NCBI GenBank assembly: GCA_029856145.1
Contig: JAHQWK010000011.1
Location: 1 to 64,000, forward strand
Direction of reading: 5' to 3'
Length of the DNA: 64,000 bases
Source: Promethearchaeia archaeon
GTDB lineage: Archaea > Asgardarchaeota > Lokiarchaeia > Sigyniarchaeales > SOKP01
Part shown: positions 16,819 to 24,687 of the stretch, piece by piece
Numbering within the stretch: the first letter of the stretch is position 1
How the letters are laid out: every line of letters begins with the position of its first letter
Translations under genes and position numbers: made by a program
Notes under the pieces: model-generated
The model's database searches: none
The model's input: only the letters and a program-made list of their open reading frames with translations
What the model was told of the DNA's origin: nothing

Positions 16819-17046
16819 ATGAGCAACAGGGATAAATCAAACGCAATATCACAAATGATAGAGGGATTGAAAGAGATTAAACAAGAAGAGAAAATAATAG
16901 TGCCTAATTGTGAATTCTGTGGAAAGAGCATTGTGGGTAGTAAGTGGAATAAGGAGTATCATCATATTAATATATGTCAAGAACCAATAAAACGATTTTT
17001 TTGTTCCCGTCAATGTAAATTAAAATGGGTTTTTAAAAATTTTTGA
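16819..17046 (+). CDS. Small TRASH/MYM-like zinc-finger protein
   Basis: A 75-residue protein. An N-terminal helix (NAISQMIEGLKEIKQEEK) is followed by a treble-clef-like finger: PNCEFCGKSIVGSKWNKEY, then YHHINICQEPIKRFFCSRQC, ending KLKWVF. Cysteines in CxxC, a lone C and CSRQC match the TRASH/MYM metal-finger style. Such domains bind Zn or act as metal sensors, or bind nucleic acid. A strong TATA box lies upstream. A decayed paralogue with the same promoter is at 27001-27177. The next gene downstream (17173) is a putative RNase H-like protein. Confidence 0.7.
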   Translation: MSNRDKSNAISQMIEGLKEIKQEEKIIVPNCEFCGKSIVGSKWNKEYHHINICQEPIKRFFCSRQCKLKWVFKNF

Positions 17047-17172
17047 TTTTATTTTTTTGATATTGCTTGATATTCAGGGGTATTGTTGGTTATAGTTCCA
17101 ATGTATGAAAAGTATAAAACGCTAAAAACGGAAATCCCAAGTTATTTATGACCTCAATTATTTAAATTATTA

Positions 17173-17880
17173 ATGAAGACAAAAACGGAAAAAGACGACG
17201 ATGAGTCGTGCCAATCCACTAATAATCCCAGCGAGTGGAAGGGAAGAACAATAGAAATTGATGACGCTGGGACTGGAGATCTTGTCGGAGATACCTTCAT
17301 TGGCTTTCGAGACACGGAAACCGGAAAGATAACATTTCAATCAGTTCCCGTAGGGCTCTATAATGAGGACAATAAGGACGATGATCTCCCGAATAAACAT
17401 ATAGTAAAAGTTGTAATCAAAGCTCTTAGAGAGCTTAAACACGGTAAGGGAGATAGGATACTTCTATGTAGGGGTAATTGTTTCGATCTTGTTAGAGAAT
17501 ATTTTAATGAGAATAATATTTACTACGAACCTGCAATTATTGAAGGAAAACTCCAAGATGCCGTGGAAGGTAGATTTATTCAACACCTTAGAAAACTAGG
17601 AGTTAAATCTATGAATCTTACCAAGGAATCTGGTATACAAAGATATTTTATTCTATTCAATTGGGTATGCCGAGATTTTCCAAATCGTGAACGCTTTGTT
17701 AAAACGGGCTTTCCATCTTGGAAAAAGAAATGGCAAAAGATTGCAATGAAGAGATACCAAAATTCTAAGGAAACTAAAACTCGTAAAAGAGAAGAAATCA
17801 AGCGAAGAGCAAATATGATATATAATCTTATGCTTGAGAAACCTATCTCTGTAAGTAAAACTATCTCTAAGAGTCAATAA
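17173..17880 (+). CDS. Putative RNase H-fold protein
   Basis: A 235-residue protein, hydrophilic at both ends. The core reads RTIEIDDAGTGDLVGDTFIG, a first strand with acidic residues and a glycine-rich turn resembling RNase HII (DGAGRGPVAG), then HIVKVVIKALREL, DRILLCRGNCFDLVREYF (strand plus helix) and EPAIIEGKLQDAVEGRF with a conserved-looking Glu. The C-terminal 50 residues are Lys/Arg-rich (KKWQKIAMKRYQNSKETKTR), suitable for nucleic-acid contact. The RNase H assignment rests on strand order and acidic residues only. It lies 126 bases after the zinc-finger gene in the same direction. Confidence 0.5.
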   Translation: MKTKTEKDDDESCQSTNNPSEWKGRTIEIDDAGTGDLVGDTFIGFRDTETGKITFQSVPVGLYNEDNKDDDLPNKHIVKVVIKALRELKHGKGDRILLCRGNCFDLVREYFNENNIYYEPAIIEGKLQDAVEGRFIQHLRKLGVKSMNLTKESGIQRYFILFNWVCRDFPNRERFVKTGFPSWKKKWQKIAMKRYQNSKETKTRKREEIKRRANMIYNLMLEKPISVSKTISKSQ

Positions 17881-18074
17881 ATTATACAAACTTTATTGTT
17901 TTTTTTTTAATATTGTAAATAGAAATAAAGAATGATAACATTAGCTTTACTAATTAATTTAGCTATAGTTGCTTGGCTTAAATTAAGAAATTTTAGTCAA
18001 ACATCATTGAATGTGAAATATATATAGTTAGATTTTTTTGTCAATATATGGGAGAGCAAAAATATCAAATGTAA

Positions 18075-18617
18075 ATGTTCCTTTATAGTGAAAAGATGTC
18101 AAGCTATAAATTAAAAGTATTACTAACAGGCGCTGCAACAGTAGATAAGACCAGTTTAATTCAGAGATTCATTAAAAATAGGTTTCAAGCAAATTACAAG
18201 CTAACTGTAGGGGTTGACATTCTCACGAAAGATGTTGAATTTAGACAAGGAGAAACTGCTACTTTAAGTATTTGGGATATAGGAGACCAACAACGTTTTA
18301 AGTTTATTCGCAGTACATTTTATAAAGGATCGGCTGGAGCTTTATTAGTTTTTGATTTAACACGAGAACAGACATACACTGAAATAAGAAAATGGTTTAC
18401 AGAAATAAAAAAATTTACAGGTTCTATTCCTTTTGTTTTAATCGGAAATAATATTCATTTACATAAATTGATAGATAAAGCAATTATCCAAAAAGAGGCT
18501 CGTGAATTTGCATGAAATGAGGGAGGGACATATATTGAAACATCTCCAACCAGTATTGATGTTATTGAAGGGGAGGTTCGTAAGTTTACTCGTAGAATTA
18601 TAGAATCAAGAACATAA
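18075..18617 (+). pseudogene. Degenerate Ras/Rab-like GTPase with in-frame TGA
   Basis: The frame opens at ATG 18075 (or ATG 18096), stops at TGA 18513-18515 after 146 codons, and continues in the same frame as clear Rab C-terminal sequence (NEGGTYIETSPTSIDVIEGE then VRKFTRRIIESRT) to TAA 18617. G1 is GAATVDKTS with Asp for the essential glycine before Lys. G3 is WDIGDQQRF with Asp for the invariant glycine. G4 is GNNIHL instead of GNKxDL. The switch I threonine (KLTVGVD) remains. Three broken G motifs plus a stop indicate a pseudogene; a truncated nucleotide-independent protein is a less likely alternative. Confidence 0.8.
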
Positions 18618-18706
18618 GACTTATTGAAGTTGATAGAAAAAATATTATTTTAGTTATAGATAATACCTGGATGGTTCAAGTATGATAATGATGTAATTAT
18701 TATAAC

Positions 18707-19369
18707 CTATACCCATACAGTAGTATCTTGAGGCATAAGCGAATTATGGGTTATAAACAAGGTAAAACAGAAAATAATGCGTCTATCTGTCTCTTTATCA
18801 AGGAATTTCAAAGTTATCATATCTTGCTTTTTACTGGAGGATTGAATTTCGGCAACGGTTTTCCCTGTTGATATCTCTATTATTGGGGCTGAACCTCCCT
18901 TATTCTTTGTCCAAATGCTTGTATCTTTATATTTAGCTTTATATAACTTATTCTCTTCTGGATCTTTTAGAGAAAATTTTGGGTGTGCAATTGATGCTCC
19001 TTGTTGTAACTTCCCAATTATAATTCCTTCAGGATCTTTTATCCAATTAAGATAACTCGCACAAACTGTTCCATCTACTCTTTGAATTTCGGTATGTGAA
19101 TGATTAAACTTTCCTTTTTTATATTCTTTTTTAATTTTTATTATTTTGCCAATTACTTGTCTCTTTTCATTCCAGAATTCAGTACTTTCCAGTTCCCAAA
19201 AGTCTCTTTTTATTATGTAAAAATTACGGTTGATATTAAATAATCCACTATCCTTATTATTTATCGTACCTTCATTAGCTTCGATACTTGAATGTAATTT
19301 GCTTCCACATGCCACACAAAAATTTTGATTTAGTGTTTTTATCTCTTCTCCACAATTAGTGCAATGCAA
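18707..19369 (-). CDS. Zinc-ribbon protein with scramblase/LURP-like beta domain
   Basis: A 220-residue protein. Residues 1-25 form a zinc ribbon (MHCTNCGEEI, FCVACGSKL). After a linker, residues 48-220 alternate strand and turn with patterns such as FYIIKRDFWELESTEFW, VIGKIIKIKKEYKKGKF, IIIGKLQQGASIAHPKFSL, IIEISTGKTVAEIQ and ITLKFLDKETDRRIIFCFTL. These recall the tubby-like/phospholipid-scramblase/LURP-one barrel, where each strand pair describes G-x-I plus a following hydrophobic strand. The fold is inferred and the function unknown. It is convergent with the decayed GTPase. Confidence 0.5.
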   Translation of the reverse strand: MHCTNCGEEIKTLNQNFCVACGSKLHSSIEANEGTINNKDSGLFNINRNFYIIKRDFWELESTEFWNEKRQVIGKIIKIKKEYKKGKFNHSHTEIQRVDGTVCASYLNWIKDPEGIIIGKLQQGASIAHPKFSLKDPEENKLYKAKYKDTSIWTKNKGGSAPIIEISTGKTVAEIQSSSKKQDMITLKFLDKETDRRIIFCFTLFITHNSLMPQDTTVWV

Positions 19370-19663
19370 TTAAAATACCTTAATTTTTAGTAAAAATAGA
19401 TTTCAATTCTAAATTACATTATGAAACATTAATTTATGAAGTTAAAGATTAAAAAGAATCGAAAGATAGGTGATTATTTCTTAAAATAATAGGAGAATTT
19501 CCAGACCGATTTTAGGATTAATGGAAAATTTTGTAAGAAAAAAGAATAAGTAGAAACTTTTGGAAAAAATCGTCAAAGAGTTTATATTTTTAATAAACAT
19601 AATTGAGAAATTAAGATTCAATGATTTAAAAATGTAAAAATTTGAAGAATAAAAAAGAGAGAT

Positions 19664-20797
19664 ATGATGAGAAAGATTTATTCTGAGTCAAAAAAAATTG
19701 GGAAAATAGAGATTAAGAATAGATTTGTAAGATCAGCTACGGGTGAGCGTATAGCTTCTGAAGATGGAAGGGTTACAGATGAGCTTATAGAATTTTATAA
19801 AGTTCTAGCCGAAGGGGGTGTTGGATTAATAATCACTGGAGTTACCTATGTTCATGAGAACGGTAAAGGAATTCCAAATCAATTAGCGATTGATAGGGAT
19901 GATTTGATTCCTGGTTTGAGAAAATTAACTGAAATTGTTCACAAATATGGTGAAGGTTGCAAAATCGTGGTGCAACTTCATCATTCTGGTCGTCAGTCAA
20001 TGGTTTTAGATAATCCCATGGCTCCTTCTGCTGTTTTTGAACCAACATTTCATGTAAAGCCAAGAGAAATGACAAAGGAGGATATAGTAGATACAGTGGA
20101 AGCTTTTGTTGAAGCAGCAAGAAGGGCAGAAGAAGCCCGTTTCGATGCAATTCAACTTCATGCAGCGCATGGTTATCTCCTAAGTCAATTTCTCTCACCC
20201 TACACTAATAAAAGAACAGATGAATATGGTGGTACTATAGAAAATCGAGTTAGAATTATTGAAGAAATTTATAAGAAAACTGTTGAAAATGTAGGACCGG
20301 ATTTTCCTATATTGATAAAGATGAATGTTGATGATTTCTTAGAAGGTGGAATAAATTTAGATGAATCTATGCAGATTGCAGAAATTCTATCAAAAATGGG
20401 ATTCGCCGCTATAGAAACTAGCGGATGTATGTGGGAAGTTATTTTGCGTACTAAAAAAGAACTTGGATGGCATCCTGCATTCAATCCTGAAGCACGCATA
20501 AATATTGATTCAAAGGAAAAAGAAGCTTATCATCTACCATATGCGAAAGAAATAAAGAAGGTCATCAATACACCACTAATTTTAGTTGGAGGCATAAGAT
20601 CTCTTGATATTATTGAAAATATATTAAATGAAGGAAATGCAGATTTCATTGGATTATGTAGACCTCTAATCCGAGAACCAGATCTTCCAAATAAATGGCT
20701 GAAAGGAACTGGAGAAATAACTTGTGAATGTATTTCATGCAATGGGTGCACCGGTAGCTTATTATCCGGAAGCCTTCGTTGTACTCAGAAAAAATGA
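19664..20797 (+). CDS. Old-yellow-enzyme-type NADH:flavin oxidoreductase with C-terminal Cys cluster
   Basis: A 377-residue FMN barrel enzyme. It has KNRFVRSATGE at the N-terminus, VVQLHHSGRQS, the signature QLHAAHGYLLSQFLSPYTNK with RTDEYGGTIENR, LIKMNVDDFLEGG, and phosphate-binding ILVGGIRS and FIGLCRPLIREPDL. The end carries CECISCNGC, then ten residues, then RC, which resembles the 4Fe-4S site of the 2,4-dienoyl-CoA-reductase branch. The C-terminal FAD/NAD domain of that branch is absent, so electrons must come from another protein. The role is reduction of an activated C=C or a related substrate. AAAAGAGAG precedes the ATG pair at 19664/19667. Confidence 0.92.
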   Translation: MMRKIYSESKKIGKIEIKNRFVRSATGERIASEDGRVTDELIEFYKVLAEGGVGLIITGVTYVHENGKGIPNQLAIDRDDLIPGLRKLTEIVHKYGEGCKIVVQLHHSGRQSMVLDNPMAPSAVFEPTFHVKPREMTKEDIVDTVEAFVEAARRAEEARFDAIQLHAAHGYLLSQFLSPYTNKRTDEYGGTIENRVRIIEEIYKKTVENVGPDFPILIKMNVDDFLEGGINLDESMQIAEILSKMGFAAIETSGCMWEVILRTKKELGWHPAFNPEARINIDSKEKEAYHLPYAKEIKKVINTPLILVGGIRSLDIIENILNEGNADFIGLCRPLIREPDLPNKWLKGTGEITCECISCNGCTGSLLSGSLRCTQKK

Positions 20798-20961
20798 ATA
20801 GAATCTATATTTAAAGTGAATATTATGATTATTAAATTGTTTATCTAATTCTATTCCACAATTATTATTATATTTTAAAATGGGATTCGCGGCTCATGTT
20901 TATTGTCAAACACAAAACGGTGTAAATTTTTATAAAATAATAATCCCCCCTTTGAAATTTC

Positions 20962-21921
20962 TTAAATGAAATAATAAATATTTCCATTAAATTTTTCTAA
21001 AAGCACCATTTCAGCATTTAAAAGGATCTGTAATTTTTTCTCAAGCAAATCTACCGTGACTTTATCTTGTTGATTAAATAACCTATTTTTAATTGCTTTG
21101 GCTGTATACTTATGCCTATTTTCTTTTAGGAATTGGATTAAGCGGGAATCAATATCATTTATTTTGATGAGATTTAAACTCAATTGTTCCCTTTTAAACA
21201 GGTTCCATGCCCCATTATATTTGCCGTTTTGACCTCTTTGTTTTAAATAGGCATAAGTTTCTACTACATTTTCTTTTCTTAGTTTATTATATATGAATTT
21301 ACCCAAATAATAAATTGAGATAAAAATTTCTGGAGTTTTGATGTTACAAAACAAGAAAATAAGTATATGCCATATTACAATAATAAAATAAGTAAGAACA
21401 GAGTCGTGAACAATCGACCAAGGATTTCCAAGATGGTATAAATAAACTTGTATGGCTATACGGAATATATTGAAAATATAAATTAAAATCAGTGAAGCAA
21501 TAATATTTATTGTTTTTCTCCATATAATATCCTCTTTCGTCTTAGCATCTTGTGAGTGAGGTATAAAAATATTTATCGCTGTAAAAATACTCATTGAAGT
21601 TATATAAGTACAGCCATTATTAATATAAGTCCTTACGCTACCTGGAATGTCAATATGCCAAGGGAAATAATTTTCTGGTAAAAATAAAGCTTCTGCTTCA
21701 ACATTAAATAATAAATTCATAAGAAAAACTGAGTGCTTAGTAATTATTTCGTGTAACCAATTATTTTCTCTTATCCCAAAAAACTGAATCATAAGAATAG
21801 CTAATAAAAAAGTACCAACAGGAAATATGATCAGGGATTTAGTCGAAAAACTATATTTTTTCCCTCTAAATTCAATAAATAAACTTTCTTGTTTTGTATT
21901 TTTAGCTTTTATTTCATTCAT
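20962..21921 (-). CDS. Archaeosortase/exosortase-like membrane protein with fused C-terminal helical domain
   Basis: A 319-residue protein. Hydrophobic segments lie at about residues 30-50, 62-75, 104-122, 135-160 and 172-192. The exosortase/archaeosortase catalytic triad pattern is visible: Cys104 in INNGCTYITSM, Arg154 in FNIFRIAIQ, and His172 in SIVHDSVLTYF, in the right order and each at a membrane-segment edge. In this family the triad carries out cleavage and transpeptidation of C-terminally tagged surface proteins. Residues about 215-319 are cytosolic and look like one or two winged helices (DSRLIQFLKENRHKYTAKAI, VDLLEKKLQILLNAEMVLLE), which is unusual. Family call probable; the fusion is a novel feature. 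Confidence 0.72.
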   Translation of the reverse strand: MNEIKAKNTKQESLFIEFRGKKYSFSTKSLIIFPVGTFLLAILMIQFFGIRENNWLHEIITKHSVFLMNLLFNVEAEALFLPENYFPWHIDIPGSVRTYINNGCTYITSMSIFTAINIFIPHSQDAKTKEDIIWRKTINIIASLILIYIFNIFRIAIQVYLYHLGNPWSIVHDSVLTYFIIVIWHILIFLFCNIKTPEIFISIYYLGKFIYNKLRKENVVETYAYLKQRGQNGKYNGAWNLFKREQLSLNLIKINDIDSRLIQFLKENRHKYTAKAIKNRLFNQQDKVTVDLLEKKLQILLNAEMVLLEKFNGNIYYFI

Positions 21922-22081
21922 TTTAATTTTTCTTTAATTCACCTGCATTTTTAAAAGAAGATTGAAACCTAAGTAAAATCTAGATCATATCGTTCTAAAA
22001 GAAGATGTTGTTAATAAAGCATTAGGATTTTTTAATCTTTAATCATAATAGACTGTTTGTAGTATTTCTTTAGACTTTATT

Positions 22082-22849
22082 TTAAACATTGTTAATATTA
22101 TCATCTATTACTTCCTCAATGATTTGGGAAATTTTTTTCATATCAGTAATAATATGTGGAAACTGGGCGCTATATTTTCCAGTTAAGCATGCTTGAATTA
22201 CATTAGTACCCAGTTTTTCGGCAATATTCAAGTAATAAGGTTTATCATCAATAAAAATTGCCTGTTTTGGTTTAATCTCTAAATCTTTAAAAATAGCTCT
22301 ATAGAAAGCATCATCAACTTTAAGAATATTGATTAAATCTGGACCATATAGTTTTTTAAAGAAATGGTCAATCCCTATAGCTTCTAAATAGTTCTTTAAT
22401 TCAATTGATTCTGTTCCTGAAGCAGTATATAAGTTGTAGCCTTTATTATATAACATTTTAATACTTTCAATCACTCCAGGAAATGCTGCTTTGACTCTGG
22501 TAGCTACAAAACGAGCCGCATTATAATATATCGCCTTATAAATCTTTTTCTCAGGACGTTCAATTCCTACAAAATCAAACATTTCATTTATCCATTTTTT
22601 AATAAACCAACTTATGAACTTTTCATGAGATTTATCTCTATTATCATATAATAATTTCGGAACATCATCACCACCAAAATCTTTAATTAACTCAACATTT
22701 GCCTTCCCCCATAATTCAGGTTCTCCACCAAATATAGGTGAAAAATATTCACCGACTAATCGTTGCCATTGTCTTCCTCGGATCCTATTATCATTGAGTG
22801 TATCACCATCATCAAAAAATATAAAAATTTCAGAATTGTTTATTGACAT
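22082..22849 (-). CDS. HAD-superfamily hydrolase-like protein
   Basis: A 255-residue HAD protein. Motif I is IFFDDGDTLNDNRIRG, motif II is LYTASGTES (Ser/Thr region), motif III is a Lys in the LINILKVDDAF region, and motif IV is AIFIDDKPYYLNIAEKLG. Relative to the usual DxDGT the first motif reads DDGDT, so the general acid Asp is displaced or missing; other members of this subgroup (DDGG-type, followed by QWxxLVGE) share this from memory. The cap domain between motifs I and II is all-helical (C1 type). The substrate is unknown, and reduced phosphatase activity is possible. Confidence 0.8.
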   Translation of the reverse strand: MSINNSEIFIFFDDGDTLNDNRIRGRQWQRLVGEYFSPIFGGEPELWGKANVELIKDFGGDDVPKLLYDNRDKSHEKFISWFIKKWINEMFDFVGIERPEKKIYKAIYYNAARFVATRVKAAFPGVIESIKMLYNKGYNLYTASGTESIELKNYLEAIGIDHFFKKLYGPDLINILKVDDAFYRAIFKDLEIKPKQAIFIDDKPYYLNIAEKLGTNVIQACLTGKYSAQFPHIITDMKKISQIIEEVIDDNINNV

Positions 22850-23009
22850 ATTAATAGATTTGAAAATCGAGATTAAAATAATCTAAAAATGTTGAAAATT
22901 AATCATATTGCAAAATTTTAATAGCTTTCCTTTTTCAGATTTCTAGTAAATCCTAAAATTAAAAATTGATTGTGAGTTTTATTTTTAAATGCACTTCTAA
23001 GGCAGAATT

Positions 23010-23861
23010 ATGAAGTTATTATATGTAACAGATATACATGGAATTGAATGGAAACACAATAAAATTTTCGATTTAGCAAGTTCATTAAAGCCTGATGTAG
23101 TAATAAACGGGGGGGATATGCTCACATTTAGAGGAAATCTATTACATCAAGATAGGTTTATTACTGGGTTTCTTGATGAGTATTTTTCGAGATTTGAGTC
23201 AATGAAAATATATTATTTAGGCTTATTAGGAAATGATGATTTGGGTATATTTGATGACTTATTTCAAAAAACGTGCGATAAATATTCTTATGTAGCTAAT
23301 ATGGCTCAGAAGAGATTCCAGATTGAAGGTAGTAAATATGAGTTTATAGGGATGAACTGGGTAACCGATTTGCCTTTTGGTTTAAAGGACAGAGCGCGTA
23401 AAGATACTAAGGATTTTGAGTTTCCAAAACAGATCGGAAAACAATACATTTCTACTCCAAATGGATTCAAAAAACTTGAAGATTGGTCCTCGTATGCGGA
23501 GGCTCTCCCCACAATCGAAGATGAGATTAGAAATCTAGTAAAGCCTTCCGATATGAACAATACAGTCTATATTTTTCATAATCCCCCGGCTAATTTAGAT
23601 CTTGATGTATGCCATGACGGTCGAAAGGTGGGGTCAAAAGCAGAATATGTTTTTCTTAAAGAAAATCAGCCAAAACTCTCACTTCATGGGCATATTCACG
23701 AATCTCCTGACATTTCAGGTAAATGGTATTCTCAATTAGGTAAAACGACATGTATTCAGCCAGGTCAATCTAATCAGCATGAAAATCATTTAATCTATGC
23801 TTTGATTGACCTAGAAACTATGAATATTGAACGGAAAATAATTAAAAAGGAAAGTAAATAA
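23010..23861 (+). CDS. Calcineurin-like metallophosphoesterase
   Basis: A 283-residue protein with all phosphoesterase blocks: YVTDIHGIEWK (DxH), VVINGGDML (GD), LLGNDDLGIF (GND), YIFHNPPANL (His) and LSLHGHIHESPD (GHxH). The fold binds two metal ions and hydrolyses phospho-mono- or diesters. Length and absence of extra domains fit a stand-alone cytosolic enzyme; the natural substrate is not predictable. It is divergent from the HAD gene across a 160-base spacer. Confidence 0.9.
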   Translation: MKLLYVTDIHGIEWKHNKIFDLASSLKPDVVINGGDMLTFRGNLLHQDRFITGFLDEYFSRFESMKIYYLGLLGNDDLGIFDDLFQKTCDKYSYVANMAQKRFQIEGSKYEFIGMNWVTDLPFGLKDRARKDTKDFEFPKQIGKQYISTPNGFKKLEDWSSYAEALPTIEDEIRNLVKPSDMNNTVYIFHNPPANLDLDVCHDGRKVGSKAEYVFLKENQPKLSLHGHIHESPDISGKWYSQLGKTTCIQPGQSNQHENHLIYALIDLETMNIERKIIKKESK

Positions 23862-23903
23862 GAGAAAAGAAAAAAAAGTTAAATATTTAATAAAAATATC
23901 AAT

Positions 23904-24167
23904 TTATAGTTTTTGAGAGTCCTTGACTGATAAGTAGCAATTTAATTGAATTTGTAAAAACTTATAAGCATCATCCTTAATGAATTTTCTATTAGTTCCA
24001 TTTGAGTACACTCTATAAGTCTTTCCAGACGCACTTAAATTATCTTCTGAAGCTACTTCTTTTAGTTTAGGAGGCATATCAATTTCAATGTAAAGTTTAT
24101 TATCCTTTAGTTGATATCTCATTTGGTTATCAACATTAGAAAACTCATCCTCTATTAAATCAACCAT
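23904..24167 (-). CDS. Small hypothetical protein
   Basis: About 87 residues from the ATG at 24167 (a TTG at 24179 would add four). It is acidic at the N-terminus, then has a beta-like stretch (MRYQLKDNKLYIEIDMPPKL), a GKTYRVYSNGTNR turn region and a terminal helix (DDAYKFLQIQLNCYL). No family is recognised. Convergent with the phosphoesterase. Confidence 0.5.
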   Translation of the reverse strand: MVDLIEDEFSNVDNQMRYQLKDNKLYIEIDMPPKLKEVASEDNLSASGKTYRVYSNGTNRKFIKDDAYKFLQIQLNCYLSVKDSQKL

Positions 24168-24321
24168 ATTATTTTTCAACTCAATTTTTGAGGGGATACA
24201 AAAATCCTTTTCGCACCTCTCAAGAAACGTTAGATATATCTAATGTTTCATTGTTATTAAAGCTGTATGATAATGCTTATTTCCCGTTCTGTAAATGATT
24301 TCATTTTTCAATATTTAAGAA

Positions 24322-24507
24322 AAATTGTTATAGATAATAGCAATATTTTCAATTACAATGGTAATGGTGTCTGGAGATAGCAATTTTGTACTTGGCGTAA
24401 AGAAAGTTAGAGAATTGGATAAGATTGTGGAAATTTAGCTATTTAGATATTCTTTAGAAAATATGCGTATGATTATGTCTAAATCTATCAAACCATTTTG
24501 TATCTGA
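24322..24507 (+). pseudogene. Relic of an NYN-domain nuclease gene (internally deleted, frameshifted)
   Basis: KIVIDNSNIFNYN in one frame is followed, one frame over, by MVMVSGDSNFVLGVKKVREL then DKIVEI-stop-LFRYSLENMRMIMSKS. The intact NYN protein at 27217-28071 reads FIDNSNIF, then VLVSGDGDFVPVVKKVKEL, then GKNVEIWAFRYSLANALSEE. About 90 codons between the two motifs are missing, the frame shifts, and the Trp codon has become TAG. This is a clear pseudogene. The rest of the 24168-24687 gap is AT-rich upstream DNA for the next gene. Confidence 0.85.
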
Positions 24508-24687
24508 ATTGATAATATAACCAAAACTCATTAGATTTCACATTAGAATTATTTACTTTTTAAAGTTATGGGTATATTTCTCCCCAATAATACTGTATAA
24601 AAATGAAATTAAAACAGAATTAAATAATATTTTATGTTTATATCAAATGAAGAATATCAAATTATTTAGAGTTTAAGAGGGTTATAA

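Larger units (their letters stand above)
16762..17055 (+). repeat. Duplicated zinc-finger cassette, copy 1 (intact)
   Basis: From the TATA box through the stop codon of the zinc-finger gene and into TTTTATTTT, this stretch aligns almost gaplessly with 26886-27186. Conservation covers the promoter, the leader and the whole gene. Confidence 0.75.

Noticed and set aside
18513..18515. TGA in the degenerate GTPase considered as selenocysteine
   Set aside because: The position is not a Cys site in Rab proteins, three G motifs are already broken, and no SECIS-like stem was recognised nearby; pseudogene is simpler.
18640..18680. Sequence reading NIILVIDNT after the degenerate GTPase, considered as an NYN relic
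   Set aside because: Only the VIDN core matches and the following residues diverge; weaker than the three accepted relics.
20880..20969. Short frame starting MGFAAHVYCQ, similar to MGFAAIETSG of the upstream OYE gene
   Set aside because: Similarity covers only about 18 bases and then ends; it may be a relic but is too short to support.
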